Shown: positions 17,244 through 24,548 of the stretch, piece by piece | How positions within the stretch are numbered: position 1 is the stretch's first letter | Layout of the letters: each line of letters starts with the position of its first letter | DNA from: JAAYXS01 sp043820985 | GTDB taxonomy: Bacteria; Planctomycetota; Phycisphaerae; UBA1845; Fen-1342 | Assembly (NCBI GenBank): GCA_043820985.1 | Contig: JBDRDH010000068.1 | Span: forward strand, 1 to 64,000 | DNA: 64,000 bases | Direction: 5' to 3' | The notes under the pieces: model-generated | Seen by the model: only the letters and a program-made list of their open reading frames with translations | What the model was told of the DNA's origin: nothing | The model's database searches: none | Position numbers and translations under genes: made by a program

Positions 17244-18775
17244 CGGCGGTAAACGTAACGATTGGAACCGGTCGGCTAAGTCTGGATACGCTGGATGCCT
17301 GCCTGGGACACGCGGTGAAAGTCACGATTACTCCCGCTGCCCTGGAGCGCGCCGCACGCGCTCGTGATTGGGTCGAGGAACTGATAACGCGCGATGAAGC
17401 TGTCTATGGCATTAATACCGGGTTCGGCCATCTCAAGAGCAAGCGCATATCGCCGGCTCAATTAGACCAATTGCAGGAGAACCTGATCCTTTCGCACGCG
17501 GTCGGTGTTGGCCCCGCCGCTCCGCCGGACATCGTTCGCTGGATGATGTTGTTCAAGCTGCACATGTTGCTGCAAGGGCATAGTGGCGTACGGCGGGATG
17601 TAATCCGGCATATGCAAATGTGTCTGAACGCGGACATTTTGCCGATCGTGCCGACGCGTGGATCAGTGGGTGCCAGCGGGGATCTGGCTCCCCTGGCGCA
17701 CATGGTGCTGGCCCTGATCGGGCGGGGCAAGATGTCGGTGCCGCAAGCTACTGAAGCGGGAATTGGGCGCCAGGAGCGGCCAGCCAACGAAGTGCTCGCC
17801 GCGCTGGCCCTGGAGCCCTTACGGCTGGCGGCCAAGGAGGGCTTGGCGCTAATCAACGGCACGCAATTCATGGCGTCTTACGCGGCGAACATCGCGGTGC
17901 GCGCCAAACGGCTGGCGGACTTGGCGGATTTGATCGCGTGCATGTCGTTGGAGGGCATATGTGGCAGCGTGCGACCGATGGACAAACGCCTGCATGAGTT
18001 GCGGCCACATCCCGGGGCCCAGTTGGTGGCCGCCAACATTCGGCGTCATATGGCTGGCAGTGAAATCCTGGAGTCGCATGAAACCTGCGAGCGGGTACAG
18101 GATCCTTATTCACTGCGCTGTGTACCGGCCGTGCATGGTGCTTTTCGCGATGCCCTAACCCACTATCGCGACGTGGTTTGGCGCGAGATCAACAGTGTGA
18201 CGGACAATCCCATACTGTTTGAGGGTGAAGCCATCAGTGGGGGCAATTTCCACGGCGCGCCGCTGGCACTCGTTTTGGACTACCTGGCGATCGCGCTGAC
18301 CGATCTGGCGAATATCTCGGAAAGACGAACATGCCAATTACTACAGGGGCAGGATGGTTTACCGACGCTGCTGATGAAAGATACCGGTATCAACAGCGGC
18401 TTCATGTTGACACAGTACACGGCGGCGGCCCTGGTTAACGAATGCAAGGTGCTGGCGTCGCCGGCCGCGGTCGATTCGATACCCACCTCGCTGGGGCAGG
18501 AAGACCACGTCAGTATGGGAGCCACCTCGGCACTCAAGTGCTATGAGGTGCTGGGTAACGCCGAGACGGTAGTGGCGATTGAAATGATGTGTGCCGTGCA
18601 GGCGATCGATTTCCGGGCACCGCTCAAGGCTGGAGCCGGGCCGCGCGCCGCACAGGCATTGGTCCGGCAATATATCACGCACGCCGATGCCGACCGGCAG
18701 TTTGGGGAAGACATTGCCGAGGCCGTGCGCCTGCTGCGGGAGGATGTCGAACTGCGTGCCCTGGCGGCTGGTTAG
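17240..18775 (+). CDS. hutH: Histidine ammonia-lyase
   Basis: A 511-residue enzyme of standard length that deaminates histidine to urocanate. The MIO electrophile forms from Ala145-Ser146-Gly147 in GSVGASGDLAPLAHM. The active-site loop YGINTGFGHLKS is at 56-67, and the family blocks SVTDNPILFEGEAISGGNF and QEDHVSMGATSALKC are intact. The GTG start overlaps the upstream stop (GTGA). No other hut genes (U, I, G) are in the window, so the route beyond urocanate is not shown here. A tyrosine-type or other MIO lyase activity is less likely. Confidence 0.95.
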   Translation: MTAVNVTIGTGRLSLDTLDACLGHAVKVTITPAALERAARARDWVEELITRDEAVYGINTGFGHLKSKRISPAQLDQLQENLILSHAVGVGPAAPPDIVRWMMLFKLHMLLQGHSGVRRDVIRHMQMCLNADILPIVPTRGSVGASGDLAPLAHMVLALIGRGKMSVPQATEAGIGRQERPANEVLAALALEPLRLAAKEGLALINGTQFMASYAANIAVRAKRLADLADLIACMSLEGICGSVRPMDKRLHELRPHPGAQLVAANIRRHMAGSEILESHETCERVQDPYSLRCVPAVHGAFRDALTHYRDVVWREINSVTDNPILFEGEAISGGNFHGAPLALVLDYLAIALTDLANISERRTCQLLQGQDGLPTLLMKDTGINSGFMLTQYTAAALVNECKVLASPAAVDSIPTSLGQEDHVSMGATSALKCYEVLGNAETVVAIEMMCAVQAIDFRAPLKAGAGPRAAQALVRQYITHADADRQFGEDIAEAVRLLREDVELRALAAG

Positions 18776-18862
18776 GGACACGCCTGGTAGCCGGAGTGCT
18801 TTCGGTTTATCAGCGCGTAGAATAGCATTGTCTAGGGAACCTCAATAAACACCTGAGCGTCC

Positions 18863-20194
18863 ATGAGTGAAACGCCGGAACAACTAGCCACTAGGACGAT
18901 CCTCGATTCAATCGCGGACGGCGTTTTTACGGTCGATCAGGATTGGCGGATCACATCATTCAATCGTGCCGCCGAGCGGATCACGGGAGTGCCGCGCGCG
19001 GAAGCCATCGGACAGCACTGCTGTGATGTTTTCCGCGCCAGTATCTGCGAGAACGAATGCGCGCTGAAGGAGACCCTGCGTACCGGACGCCCGATCGTCA
19101 ATAAGTCGATATATATCCTCGATGCCGACGGGCAACGCATCCCCATCAGCATCTCGTCGGCGGAGTTGAAGGACGCGGATGGTCACACGATCGGCGGCGT
19201 GGAGACGTTCCGCGATCTGAGCATGGTCGAGGAGTTGCGCAAGGAATTGGAGGGGAAATACACCTTCGCGGATATCGTCGGGCGCAGTGCCGCCATGCGA
19301 CAGCTTTTTGATCTATTGCCGCGGATTGCCGAGAGCAACACGACCGTTCTGATCGAAGGTGCCAGTGGTACTGGCAAGGAGCTGGTCGCCCGCGCGATAC
19401 ACAATCTCTCGCCACGCCGTGATAAGCGTTTTGTGGCCATAAATTGCGGGGCCTTGCCGGATACCCTGCTGGAGTCGGAACTGTTCGGGTACAAAGCCGG
19501 GGCGTTTACCGATGCGCGGCGGGATAAACCCGGGCGTCTGACGCTCGCGGACGGTGGCACGATCCTGCTTGACGAGATCGGTGATGTTACGCCAGCCATG
19601 CAAACGCGGTTACTGCGCGTTCTCCAGGAGCGCGTGTTCGAACCGCTGGGAGGGGTCGAGCCCGTGGCGGTGGATGTGCGCGTGGTGGCGGCCACCAACC
19701 AGGATCTGAACAAGCTGGTCAGAAAGGGTGTCTTCAGAGAGGATCTGTTTTACCGTATCAATGTGATTCGGCTGAAGCTGCCGGAGTTGCGCGAACGCCG
19801 GGAGGATATCCCTCTGCTGGTGGAACGATTTATCAGCAAGTTCAACTTGTTACAGCGGAAAGATCTGGCTGGGATCTCGGGGGAAGCGCTGGCGCTGCTG
19901 ATGGAGTATGCCTACCCCGGCAATGTACGTAAGCTGGAGAACATTATTGAGCATGCCTTCGTGCTTTGCCGCGGCGCCTTGATCGAGCCGCATCATTTGC
20001 CGCCGGCTATCAGGGGAGAAACCGGTAAAACAACCCAGCCGGGGAAAGGGGTCCTGACTCTGAAAGCCTTGGAGGTCCTTCATATTACAGATGCACTCAG
20101 GCGGCATGACGGTAACCGAACGGCCGCCGCCCGCGAGCTGGGAATCAATCCCAGCACACTGTTCCGCAAGATCAAGTCCCTGGGCATTGAATGA
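18863..20194 (+). CDS. Sigma-54-dependent PAS-AAA-Fis transcriptional activator
   Basis: 443 residues. A PAS sensor (about 10-125) carries Cys53, Cys54, Cys62 and Cys66 (HCCDVFRASICENECAL), a possible metal, cluster or redox site. The AAA+ domain follows, with Walker A GASGTGKE (167-174), Walker B ILLDEIGD (234-241) and arginine-finger region intact. The sigma-54 contact loop reads GAFTDA at 213-218 instead of canonical GAFTGA. The C-terminal Fis HTH is NRTAAARELGINPSTLFRKI. It lies 200 bases upstream of the NifX-type operon, whose leader has paired palindromes and a -24/-12 promoter, so it is probably that operon's activator. Confidence 0.93.
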   Translation: MSETPEQLATRTILDSIADGVFTVDQDWRITSFNRAAERITGVPRAEAIGQHCCDVFRASICENECALKETLRTGRPIVNKSIYILDADGQRIPISISSAELKDADGHTIGGVETFRDLSMVEELRKELEGKYTFADIVGRSAAMRQLFDLLPRIAESNTTVLIEGASGTGKELVARAIHNLSPRRDKRFVAINCGALPDTLLESELFGYKAGAFTDARRDKPGRLTLADGGTILLDEIGDVTPAMQTRLLRVLQERVFEPLGGVEPVAVDVRVVAATNQDLNKLVRKGVFREDLFYRINVIRLKLPELRERREDIPLLVERFISKFNLLQRKDLAGISGEALALLMEYAYPGNVRKLENIIEHAFVLCRGALIEPHHLPPAIRGETGKTTQPGKGVLTLKALEVLHITDALRRHDGNRTAAARELGINPSTLFRKIKSLGIE

Positions 20195-20233
20195 TCCATT
20201 TGAGCTGAACGAGCCTTAAACAGACTGCTTGTA

Positions 20234-20279
20234 TTGCACATTGCAACAGTATTCCCGCGAGATGTGTTGCAAATTGCAT
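20234..20279. promoter_or_regulatory. Paired enhancer-like palindromes (UAS)
   Basis: Two copies of TTGCA-N3-TGCAA: 20234-20246 (perfect) and 20267-20279 (last base differs), with centres 33 bp apart, about three helical turns. They lie about 105-150 bp upstream of the sigma-54-type promoter, the usual distance for activator sites. They are the probable binding sites of the adjacent activator; binding is inferred. Confidence 0.72.
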
Positions 20280-20368
20280 TGCGGGGGCTTTGGGTGGCCA
20301 TCTGTCTTGTTGATATAAACTGCTGTAATAAAGTCACTTAGTGAATATGTAGCGATTGTCTGGTTTGA

Positions 20369-20384
20369 TGGCGCGCTGGTTGCC
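20369..20384 (+). promoter_or_regulatory. Sigma-54 (-24/-12) promoter
   Basis: TGGCGCG-CTGG-TTGCC matches the consensus TGGCACG-N4-TTGCW, with exactly 10 bases between the invariant GG (20370-20371) and GC (20382-20383). The predicted transcription start, about 20395, falls on the first A of the ATGATG start of the next gene, which would make a leaderless or nearly leaderless mRNA. Confidence 0.7.
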
Positions 20385-20397
20385 TTGAGAGTGAATG

Positions 20398-20793
20398 ATG
20401 AAACTGGCTATTCCGACATGGCAAGGACGGATTTCCCCGGTGCTCGATGTAGCCCAGCGATTGCTGGTTGTGGAGGTCGTGACTGAACGAGAAATATCTC
20501 GGCGTGAGGTCGAGATTATAGAGACACAACTCCCCGCCCGGTTCAGGCTCATACAGGAGCTGGGTGTACAGGTATTGATCTGCGGGGCGCTTTCGAAGCC
20601 TTTGGAGGGGCTGTTGACGTCCGCCGGCGTGCAGGTAATGCCACGGATGTGCGGCCCGACGGAGGAGATTTTGCGCGCCTTCCTCGAAGCGCGCTTACCA
20701 AGTGAAGAGTTTTTGATGCCGGGCTGTTGTGGGCGTCACAGGCGCTTTCGACGGGGCCGGTTGGGCGGTGGCCGGCAGGGGGGTGAATGGTGA
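20398..20793 (+). CDS. NifX/NifB-type cofactor-binding domain protein
   Basis: 131 residues. KLAIPTWQGRISPVLDVAQR is the start typical of the dinitrogenase iron-molybdenum cofactor biosynthesis domain, followed by VLICGALSKPLEGLLTSAGV. The C-terminus has a Cys pair (MPGCCGRHRR) and an Arg/Gly-rich tail. Such domains bind Fe-S or FeMo-type cofactor precursors. The ATG at 20395 or 20398 can start; the domain fits 20398. First gene after the sigma-54 promoter; it overlaps the DUF89 gene by 7 bases. Confidence 0.88.
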   Translation: MKLAIPTWQGRISPVLDVAQRLLVVEVVTEREISRREVEIIETQLPARFRLIQELGVQVLICGALSKPLEGLLTSAGVQVMPRMCGPTEEILRAFLEARLPSEEFLMPGCCGRHRRFRRGRLGGGRQGGEW

Positions 20794-21833
20794 AGACCTT
20801 TTTCGATTGTATTCCATGCTTCATTCGTCAGGCACTGGACGCGGTGCGCATGGTGACCGACGACGAGCAAGTCCACGGGCGATTACTGCAAGAAGTTTTG
20901 CGGGCCGCCAGCGAAATGGACCTGTCACAGTCGCCCCCAGCCATGGGACAGCATATCCATCGCCAAATTCGCCAGTTGACCGGCGACAAAGATCCGTATC
21001 GCGAGATCAAATGCCAACACAACCGATTGGCTCTGCAACTGTATCCCGAGTTGCGGGCCCGAGTATACCGTTCAGATAGTCCGCTGGAGACCGCGCTGCG
21101 CCTGGCGATCGCCGGCAACGTCATCGACCTGGGCGTAAACACGCATCTGGAAGAGACGCAGGTGTTCGAGGCGATTGAGCAATCGTTGGCCCTGCCCCTG
21201 GATGGTGATGCGGACAAATTCGCCGCCGCCCTGGATCAGGCCGAAAGCATCATGTACCTGGCGGATAACGCCGGGGAGATCGCATTCGATAGATTGCTGC
21301 TGGAACAGATCCCCTCTGAGAAAGTCACGCTGGTCGTCCGCGGCTCGCCGGTCATCAACGACGCCACGATGGCGGACGCGCAAGTGGCGGGAATTCCCGG
21401 GCTGGTCGAAGTCATTGATAATGGATCTGACGCGCCGGGGACGATTCTCGAGGATTGCAGTGCTGAATTCCGGCGGAGTTTTGAACGGTCCGACCTGATT
21501 ATCGCCAAGGGGCAGGGTAATTACGAAACGCTGAGTGACGAGCCCAAGGACATCTTTTTTGTGCTCAAGGCCAAGTGCCCGGTGATCGCCAGGGATTTGG
21601 GCTGTCAGGTTGGCAGTTTGGTATTGCGGAGATCAACACCAGCACCCGACGGATCTGTCGCCATGACGGGGATTGATCGTGCGGAGTTGGAGGAACGGTG
21701 TATCAGAAGCCACAAGAGACCTGTGCGAAAGGAGATAACCACCAATGAAAATCGCTATCACTGCCGTGGAGCCACGGCTGGATGCGGAAGTCGATCCACG
21801 TTTTGGCCGTTGTCCATATTTTGTGATCGTTGA
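20787..21833 (+). CDS. DUF89/ARMT1-like metal-dependent phosphatase-family protein
   Basis: 348 residues. It begins VKTFFDCIPCFIRQALDA with Cys8/Cys11, as in the AF1104 subfamily. The metal-site loop is YLADNAGEIAFDR (DNAGE at 160-164), and VRGSPVINDATMADA and IIAKGQGNYETL are typical DUF89 blocks. Characterised relatives are metal-dependent phosphatases acting on damaged metabolites. The last ~40 residues (from about 310) are basic and Cys-containing, have no family look, and overlap the next gene by 89 bases. A lost stop codon or frameshift near 21690-21745 is possible. It lies in the sigma-54 operon between two NifX-type genes. Confidence 0.88.
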   Translation: MVKTFFDCIPCFIRQALDAVRMVTDDEQVHGRLLQEVLRAASEMDLSQSPPAMGQHIHRQIRQLTGDKDPYREIKCQHNRLALQLYPELRARVYRSDSPLETALRLAIAGNVIDLGVNTHLEETQVFEAIEQSLALPLDGDADKFAAALDQAESIMYLADNAGEIAFDRLLLEQIPSEKVTLVVRGSPVINDATMADAQVAGIPGLVEVIDNGSDAPGTILEDCSAEFRRSFERSDLIIAKGQGNYETLSDEPKDIFFVLKAKCPVIARDLGCQVGSLVLRRSTPAPDGSVAMTGIDRAELEERCIRSHKRPVRKEITTNENRYHCRGATAGCGSRSTFWPLSIFCDR

Positions 21834-22218
21834 AACCGATGACATGAGTTTTTCAGGCGTCAATAACACGAGCCAGGAGCTTGGTCAGGGTGCCGGGATT
21901 CAATCCGCCCAACTCGTGGCCGACCAGGGGGTGCGGTTCGTATTGACTGGCAATTGCGGGCCCAATGCGCACCAGACCTTATCAGCCGCCGGTATCGGCG
22001 TGATTGTGGGCTGCGTTGGCACTGTCCAGAGTGTCGTAGAACAGTTCAAGGCCGGCCAACTCCAGCCCGTGGATCAGCCGAGCGTGCCCGGCCATAGCGG
22101 GATGGGCCGGCCCGCTGGTCCCGGCGGAGGCATGGGTGGCGGCGGCGGTCGTGGTATGGGCCGTGGTATGGGTCGTGGCGGGCAAGGCCAGGGCAGAGGT
22201 CGAGGAGGTGGTCGTTGA
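21745..22218 (+). CDS. NifX/NifB-type domain protein with Gly/Met/Arg-rich tail
   Basis: 157 residues. The domain is complete: KIAITAVEPRLDAEVDPRFG, then FVLTGNCGPNAHQTLSAAGI and GCVGTVQSVVEQFKAG. From about residue 115 the protein becomes almost entirely Gly, Arg, Met and Gln in RGMGRGM-type repeats, resembling the glycine/methionine tails of Mrp-associated NifX relatives. The tail may bind metal or nucleic acid (inference). ATG 21745 has AGGAG at good spacing even though it lies inside the preceding frame. Confidence 0.92.
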   Translation: MKIAITAVEPRLDAEVDPRFGRCPYFVIVETDDMSFSGVNNTSQELGQGAGIQSAQLVADQGVRFVLTGNCGPNAHQTLSAAGIGVIVGCVGTVQSVVEQFKAGQLQPVDQPSVPGHSGMGRPAGPGGGMGGGGGRGMGRGMGRGGQGQGRGRGGGR

Positions 22219-22225
22219 CCGGCTG

Positions 22226-23236
22226 ATGATGGAATCGAATCAGACCAATCCGAGGATAGCCGCCTTGGAAGCTTGTCCCCAACATGTATTTGGACCGGTA
22301 CCATCGCGCCGCCTGGGTCGTTCACTGGGTATTGACCTGGTGCCGTTCAAGACATGCTCCTACGATTGTATCTATTGCCAACTTGGCCGCACGACTAACC
22401 AGACCGTCGCGCGGCGGGCATATGTTGCTCTGGATGAGGTCCTGGCGGAACTCGAAAGCAAGCTCGGGACGGGGCCAACACCCGATTACATCACGCTGTC
22501 CGGCTCGGGCGAACCAACGTTGCACTCCGAGTTGGCCCGCGCGATTCGCGATATCAAGCATCTTACTGACTGCCCGCTGGCGGTACTGACCAATGGATCC
22601 TTGCTGTGGAATCCCGATGTGCGGGAGGCGCTGGCGGGCGCGGACCTGGTGATACCCTCCCTGGACGCGGGTGACGAAGAGACTTTCCAGCGTGTCAACC
22701 GACCGCATGCCGCCATCTCCTTTGAGCGCATGCTGGCTGGACTGGAGGAGTTTCGCCGCGGCTTTGCTGGACTGCTGTGGCTTGAGGTGTTGCTGTTGCA
22801 ACCGCTGACTTCCACGGTGGATCAAATCGACAAGATCGCTCATCAGGTAGAGCGGATCAAGCCGGACTGCGTACAACTGAACACGGTCACACGCCCGCCA
22901 AGCGAAGCATCCGCGCTCGCGCTGAGCCCTGAGGAGTTGGCCAAAGCCGCCCAGGCTTTCGGCGACCGGGCCGAGGTTATTGCCGACTGTCATGCCGCGC
23001 CACTTAACGAATTTCATCAGGCCCGGCGGGAGGATGTGCTCAACTTGTTGAAACGCCGCCCGGTGACATTGAATGATGTGGCGCTCGGGCTGGGGCTACA
23101 TCCTAATGAGGTCGCGAAATACCTGGATGAGTTGGTGAGAAAACAAGTACTGGTTTGCCAGCGGGTGGGCGAAAAAGTGTATTATCGCATTGTGGGAGCG
23201 CGCGACCGGGCAGTATCCGCGGAGGATTCTGATTGA
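22226..23236 (+). CDS. Radical SAM protein with C-terminal winged helix
   Basis: 336 residues from ATG 22226 (an ATG follows at 22229). The 4Fe-4S motif C-x3-C-x2-C is Cys44, Cys48 and Cys51 in FKTCSYDCIYCQLG, preceded by FGPVPSRRLGRSLGIDLVP, which is typical of the NifX-linked radical SAM subgroup. SGSGEPTLH and LTNGSLL are the SAM-binding and barrel motifs. A winged-helix-like end (RRPVTLNDVALGLGLHPNEV) suggests DNA or protein interaction. AGGAGG lies 17 bases upstream. The reaction is unknown; a role with the NifX-type proteins in cofactor or metal chemistry is inferred from the operon. Confidence 0.9.
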   Translation: MMESNQTNPRIAALEACPQHVFGPVPSRRLGRSLGIDLVPFKTCSYDCIYCQLGRTTNQTVARRAYVALDEVLAELESKLGTGPTPDYITLSGSGEPTLHSELARAIRDIKHLTDCPLAVLTNGSLLWNPDVREALAGADLVIPSLDAGDEETFQRVNRPHAAISFERMLAGLEEFRRGFAGLLWLEVLLLQPLTSTVDQIDKIAHQVERIKPDCVQLNTVTRPPSEASALALSPEELAKAAQAFGDRAEVIADCHAAPLNEFHQARREDVLNLLKRRPVTLNDVALGLGLHPNEVAKYLDELVRKQVLVCQRVGEKVYYRIVGARDRAVSAEDSD

Positions 23237-23322
23237 AAAGCCCAATACATTGACCGGGGAATACCCGGAGAACCAGCTCCATGAGTAATTAGAGCGGACA
23301 CGATTAGCAAGGAGAACACCAG

Positions 23323-23661
23323 ATGAAGATAGCGATTCCGGTGGAAGCCGGACACGTATGCATGCACTTCGGGCATTGTCAGGAATTTGCCATCTACGAG
23401 GTTGACGAGGATCAAAAGGCGATTATCAGTCAGAACGCGCACACGCCGCCGGCGCATGAGCCGGGCGTCCTGCCGCGCTGGTTGCACGAGTTGGGGGCTG
23501 ATGTGATCATCACCGGTGGAATTGGAATGCGGGCCCAGCAACTATTTGCCGCGAATGGTATCAAGGTAATTCTGGGAGCTCCGACTGATAAGGCTGATGA
23601 TGTGGTTGCCGCGTATCTGAGTGGCAGCTTGCAAGCCGGGGATAATCCTTGTGATCATTGA
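23323..23661 (+). CDS. NifX/NifB-type cofactor-binding domain protein (third copy)
   Basis: 112 residues: KIAIPVEAGHVCMHFGHCQE at the start with Cys/His residues, VIITGGIGMRAQQLFAANGI and a short tail. AAGGAGAAC precedes ATG 23323. The 86-base gap upstream contains a small hairpin (CCGGGGAATACCCGG at 23257-23271) that could be an attenuator or processing site. Its end overlaps the next gene by 11 bases. It is the most compact of the three paralogues, without a Gly-rich tail. Confidence 0.92.
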   Translation: MKIAIPVEAGHVCMHFGHCQEFAIYEVDEDQKAIISQNAHTPPAHEPGVLPRWLHELGADVIITGGIGMRAQQLFAANGIKVILGAPTDKADDVVAAYLSGSLQAGDNPCDH

Positions 23662-24496
23662 AACCGCCCATCTCACGGTCCTGGCCGAAAACAGCGTCAG
23701 GAGACCCAACCTGCTGGCTGAGCATGGGCTGGCGTTTTGGGTTGACACGGGCCAACAACGCCTGCTGTTTGACACGGGGCAGGGCGCGGTTCTGAAACCC
23801 AATGCCCAGGCTCTGGACGTACCATTGGAATCGACTGACGCAATTGTCCTCAGTCATGGGCATTACGATCACACCGGGGGCTTGGCGCATGTCTTGCAAG
23901 TGGCTCCACAAGCCAGGTTGTATGCTCATCCGGCGGCGTTTGAGCCGAAATTCAGTTACTGGGAAGAAAAGAGTCGTGCGATTGGTATCCCCGCAACGTC
24001 AGAGCAGGCGGTGCGTGAACGGGCCGTTGAGGTTGTGTCAACAGAATGCCCAACGGAGATATTCCCGGGAATGTTTATCACGGGACCGATCCCGCGGCGA
24101 ACAAGCTATGAAGATACTGGCGGCCCCTTTTTCATCGACGAAGCTGGGCGCGTGGCCGATCCGCTAATGGATGATCAGGCAGTGTTTTTCAATACTCGCG
24201 CGGGAACGGTGGTGCTGCTGGGCTGTGCACACGCCGGCGTGATTAACACGCTGGAGTATATTGGCGAGTTGACCAATGGACGGCATATACACGCGGTCAT
24301 GGGTGGGATGCACCTGGTAGCCGCGACGCCGGAGCGCATCAATCAGACCATTTCCGCTTTACGCCGGCTCGATATTGAACAACTTGGTCCGGGGCACTGT
24401 ACGGGTATGGCGGCCAATGTTGAAATCTGGAGTGCTCTTCCAGGCAAATGCTTTTTGTGCGCGGTAGGAACGCAGATGGAGTTTGGCGGCGCGTGA
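23651..24496 (+). CDS. Metallo-beta-lactamase-fold hydrolase
   Basis: 281 residues from GTG 23651, which overlaps the upstream stop. The metal motif is SHGHYDH (His69, His71, Asp73, His74), with LLFDTGQGAVL before it and LGCAHAGVIN and HAVMGGMHL supplying later ligands. The layout matches the DHPR-phosphate-synthase-like MBL subgroup found with NifX and Mrp genes. Substrate unknown. It is the last gene of the sigma-54 operon, with 52 bases to the convergent secreted-protein gene. Confidence 0.9.
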   Translation: MIIETAHLTVLAENSVRRPNLLAEHGLAFWVDTGQQRLLFDTGQGAVLKPNAQALDVPLESTDAIVLSHGHYDHTGGLAHVLQVAPQARLYAHPAAFEPKFSYWEEKSRAIGIPATSEQAVRERAVEVVSTECPTEIFPGMFITGPIPRRTSYEDTGGPFFIDEAGRVADPLMDDQAVFFNTRAGTVVLLGCAHAGVINTLEYIGELTNGRHIHAVMGGMHLVAATPERINQTISALRRLDIEQLGPGHCTGMAANVEIWSALPGKCFLCAVGTQMEFGGA

Positions 24497-24548
24497 TCCG
24501 CGACGGAAGCGTCACAAAAATCATTGCCGACATCCCAAGCGCAGCGCC

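Noticed and set aside
17240..18775. Complete histidine-utilisation operon
   Set aside because: hutU, hutI and hutG are not in the window.
20295..20311. TGGCCATCTGTCTTGTT as a sigma-54 promoter
   Set aside because: The spacing between GG and the -12 G is 11 rather than 10, and TTGTT departs from TTGCW. The site at 20369-20384 fits exactly.
18863..24496. Nitrogen fixation (nif) cluster
   Set aside because: Only NifX/NifB-type small domains are present; nifHDK, nifE/N and full-length nifB are absent.
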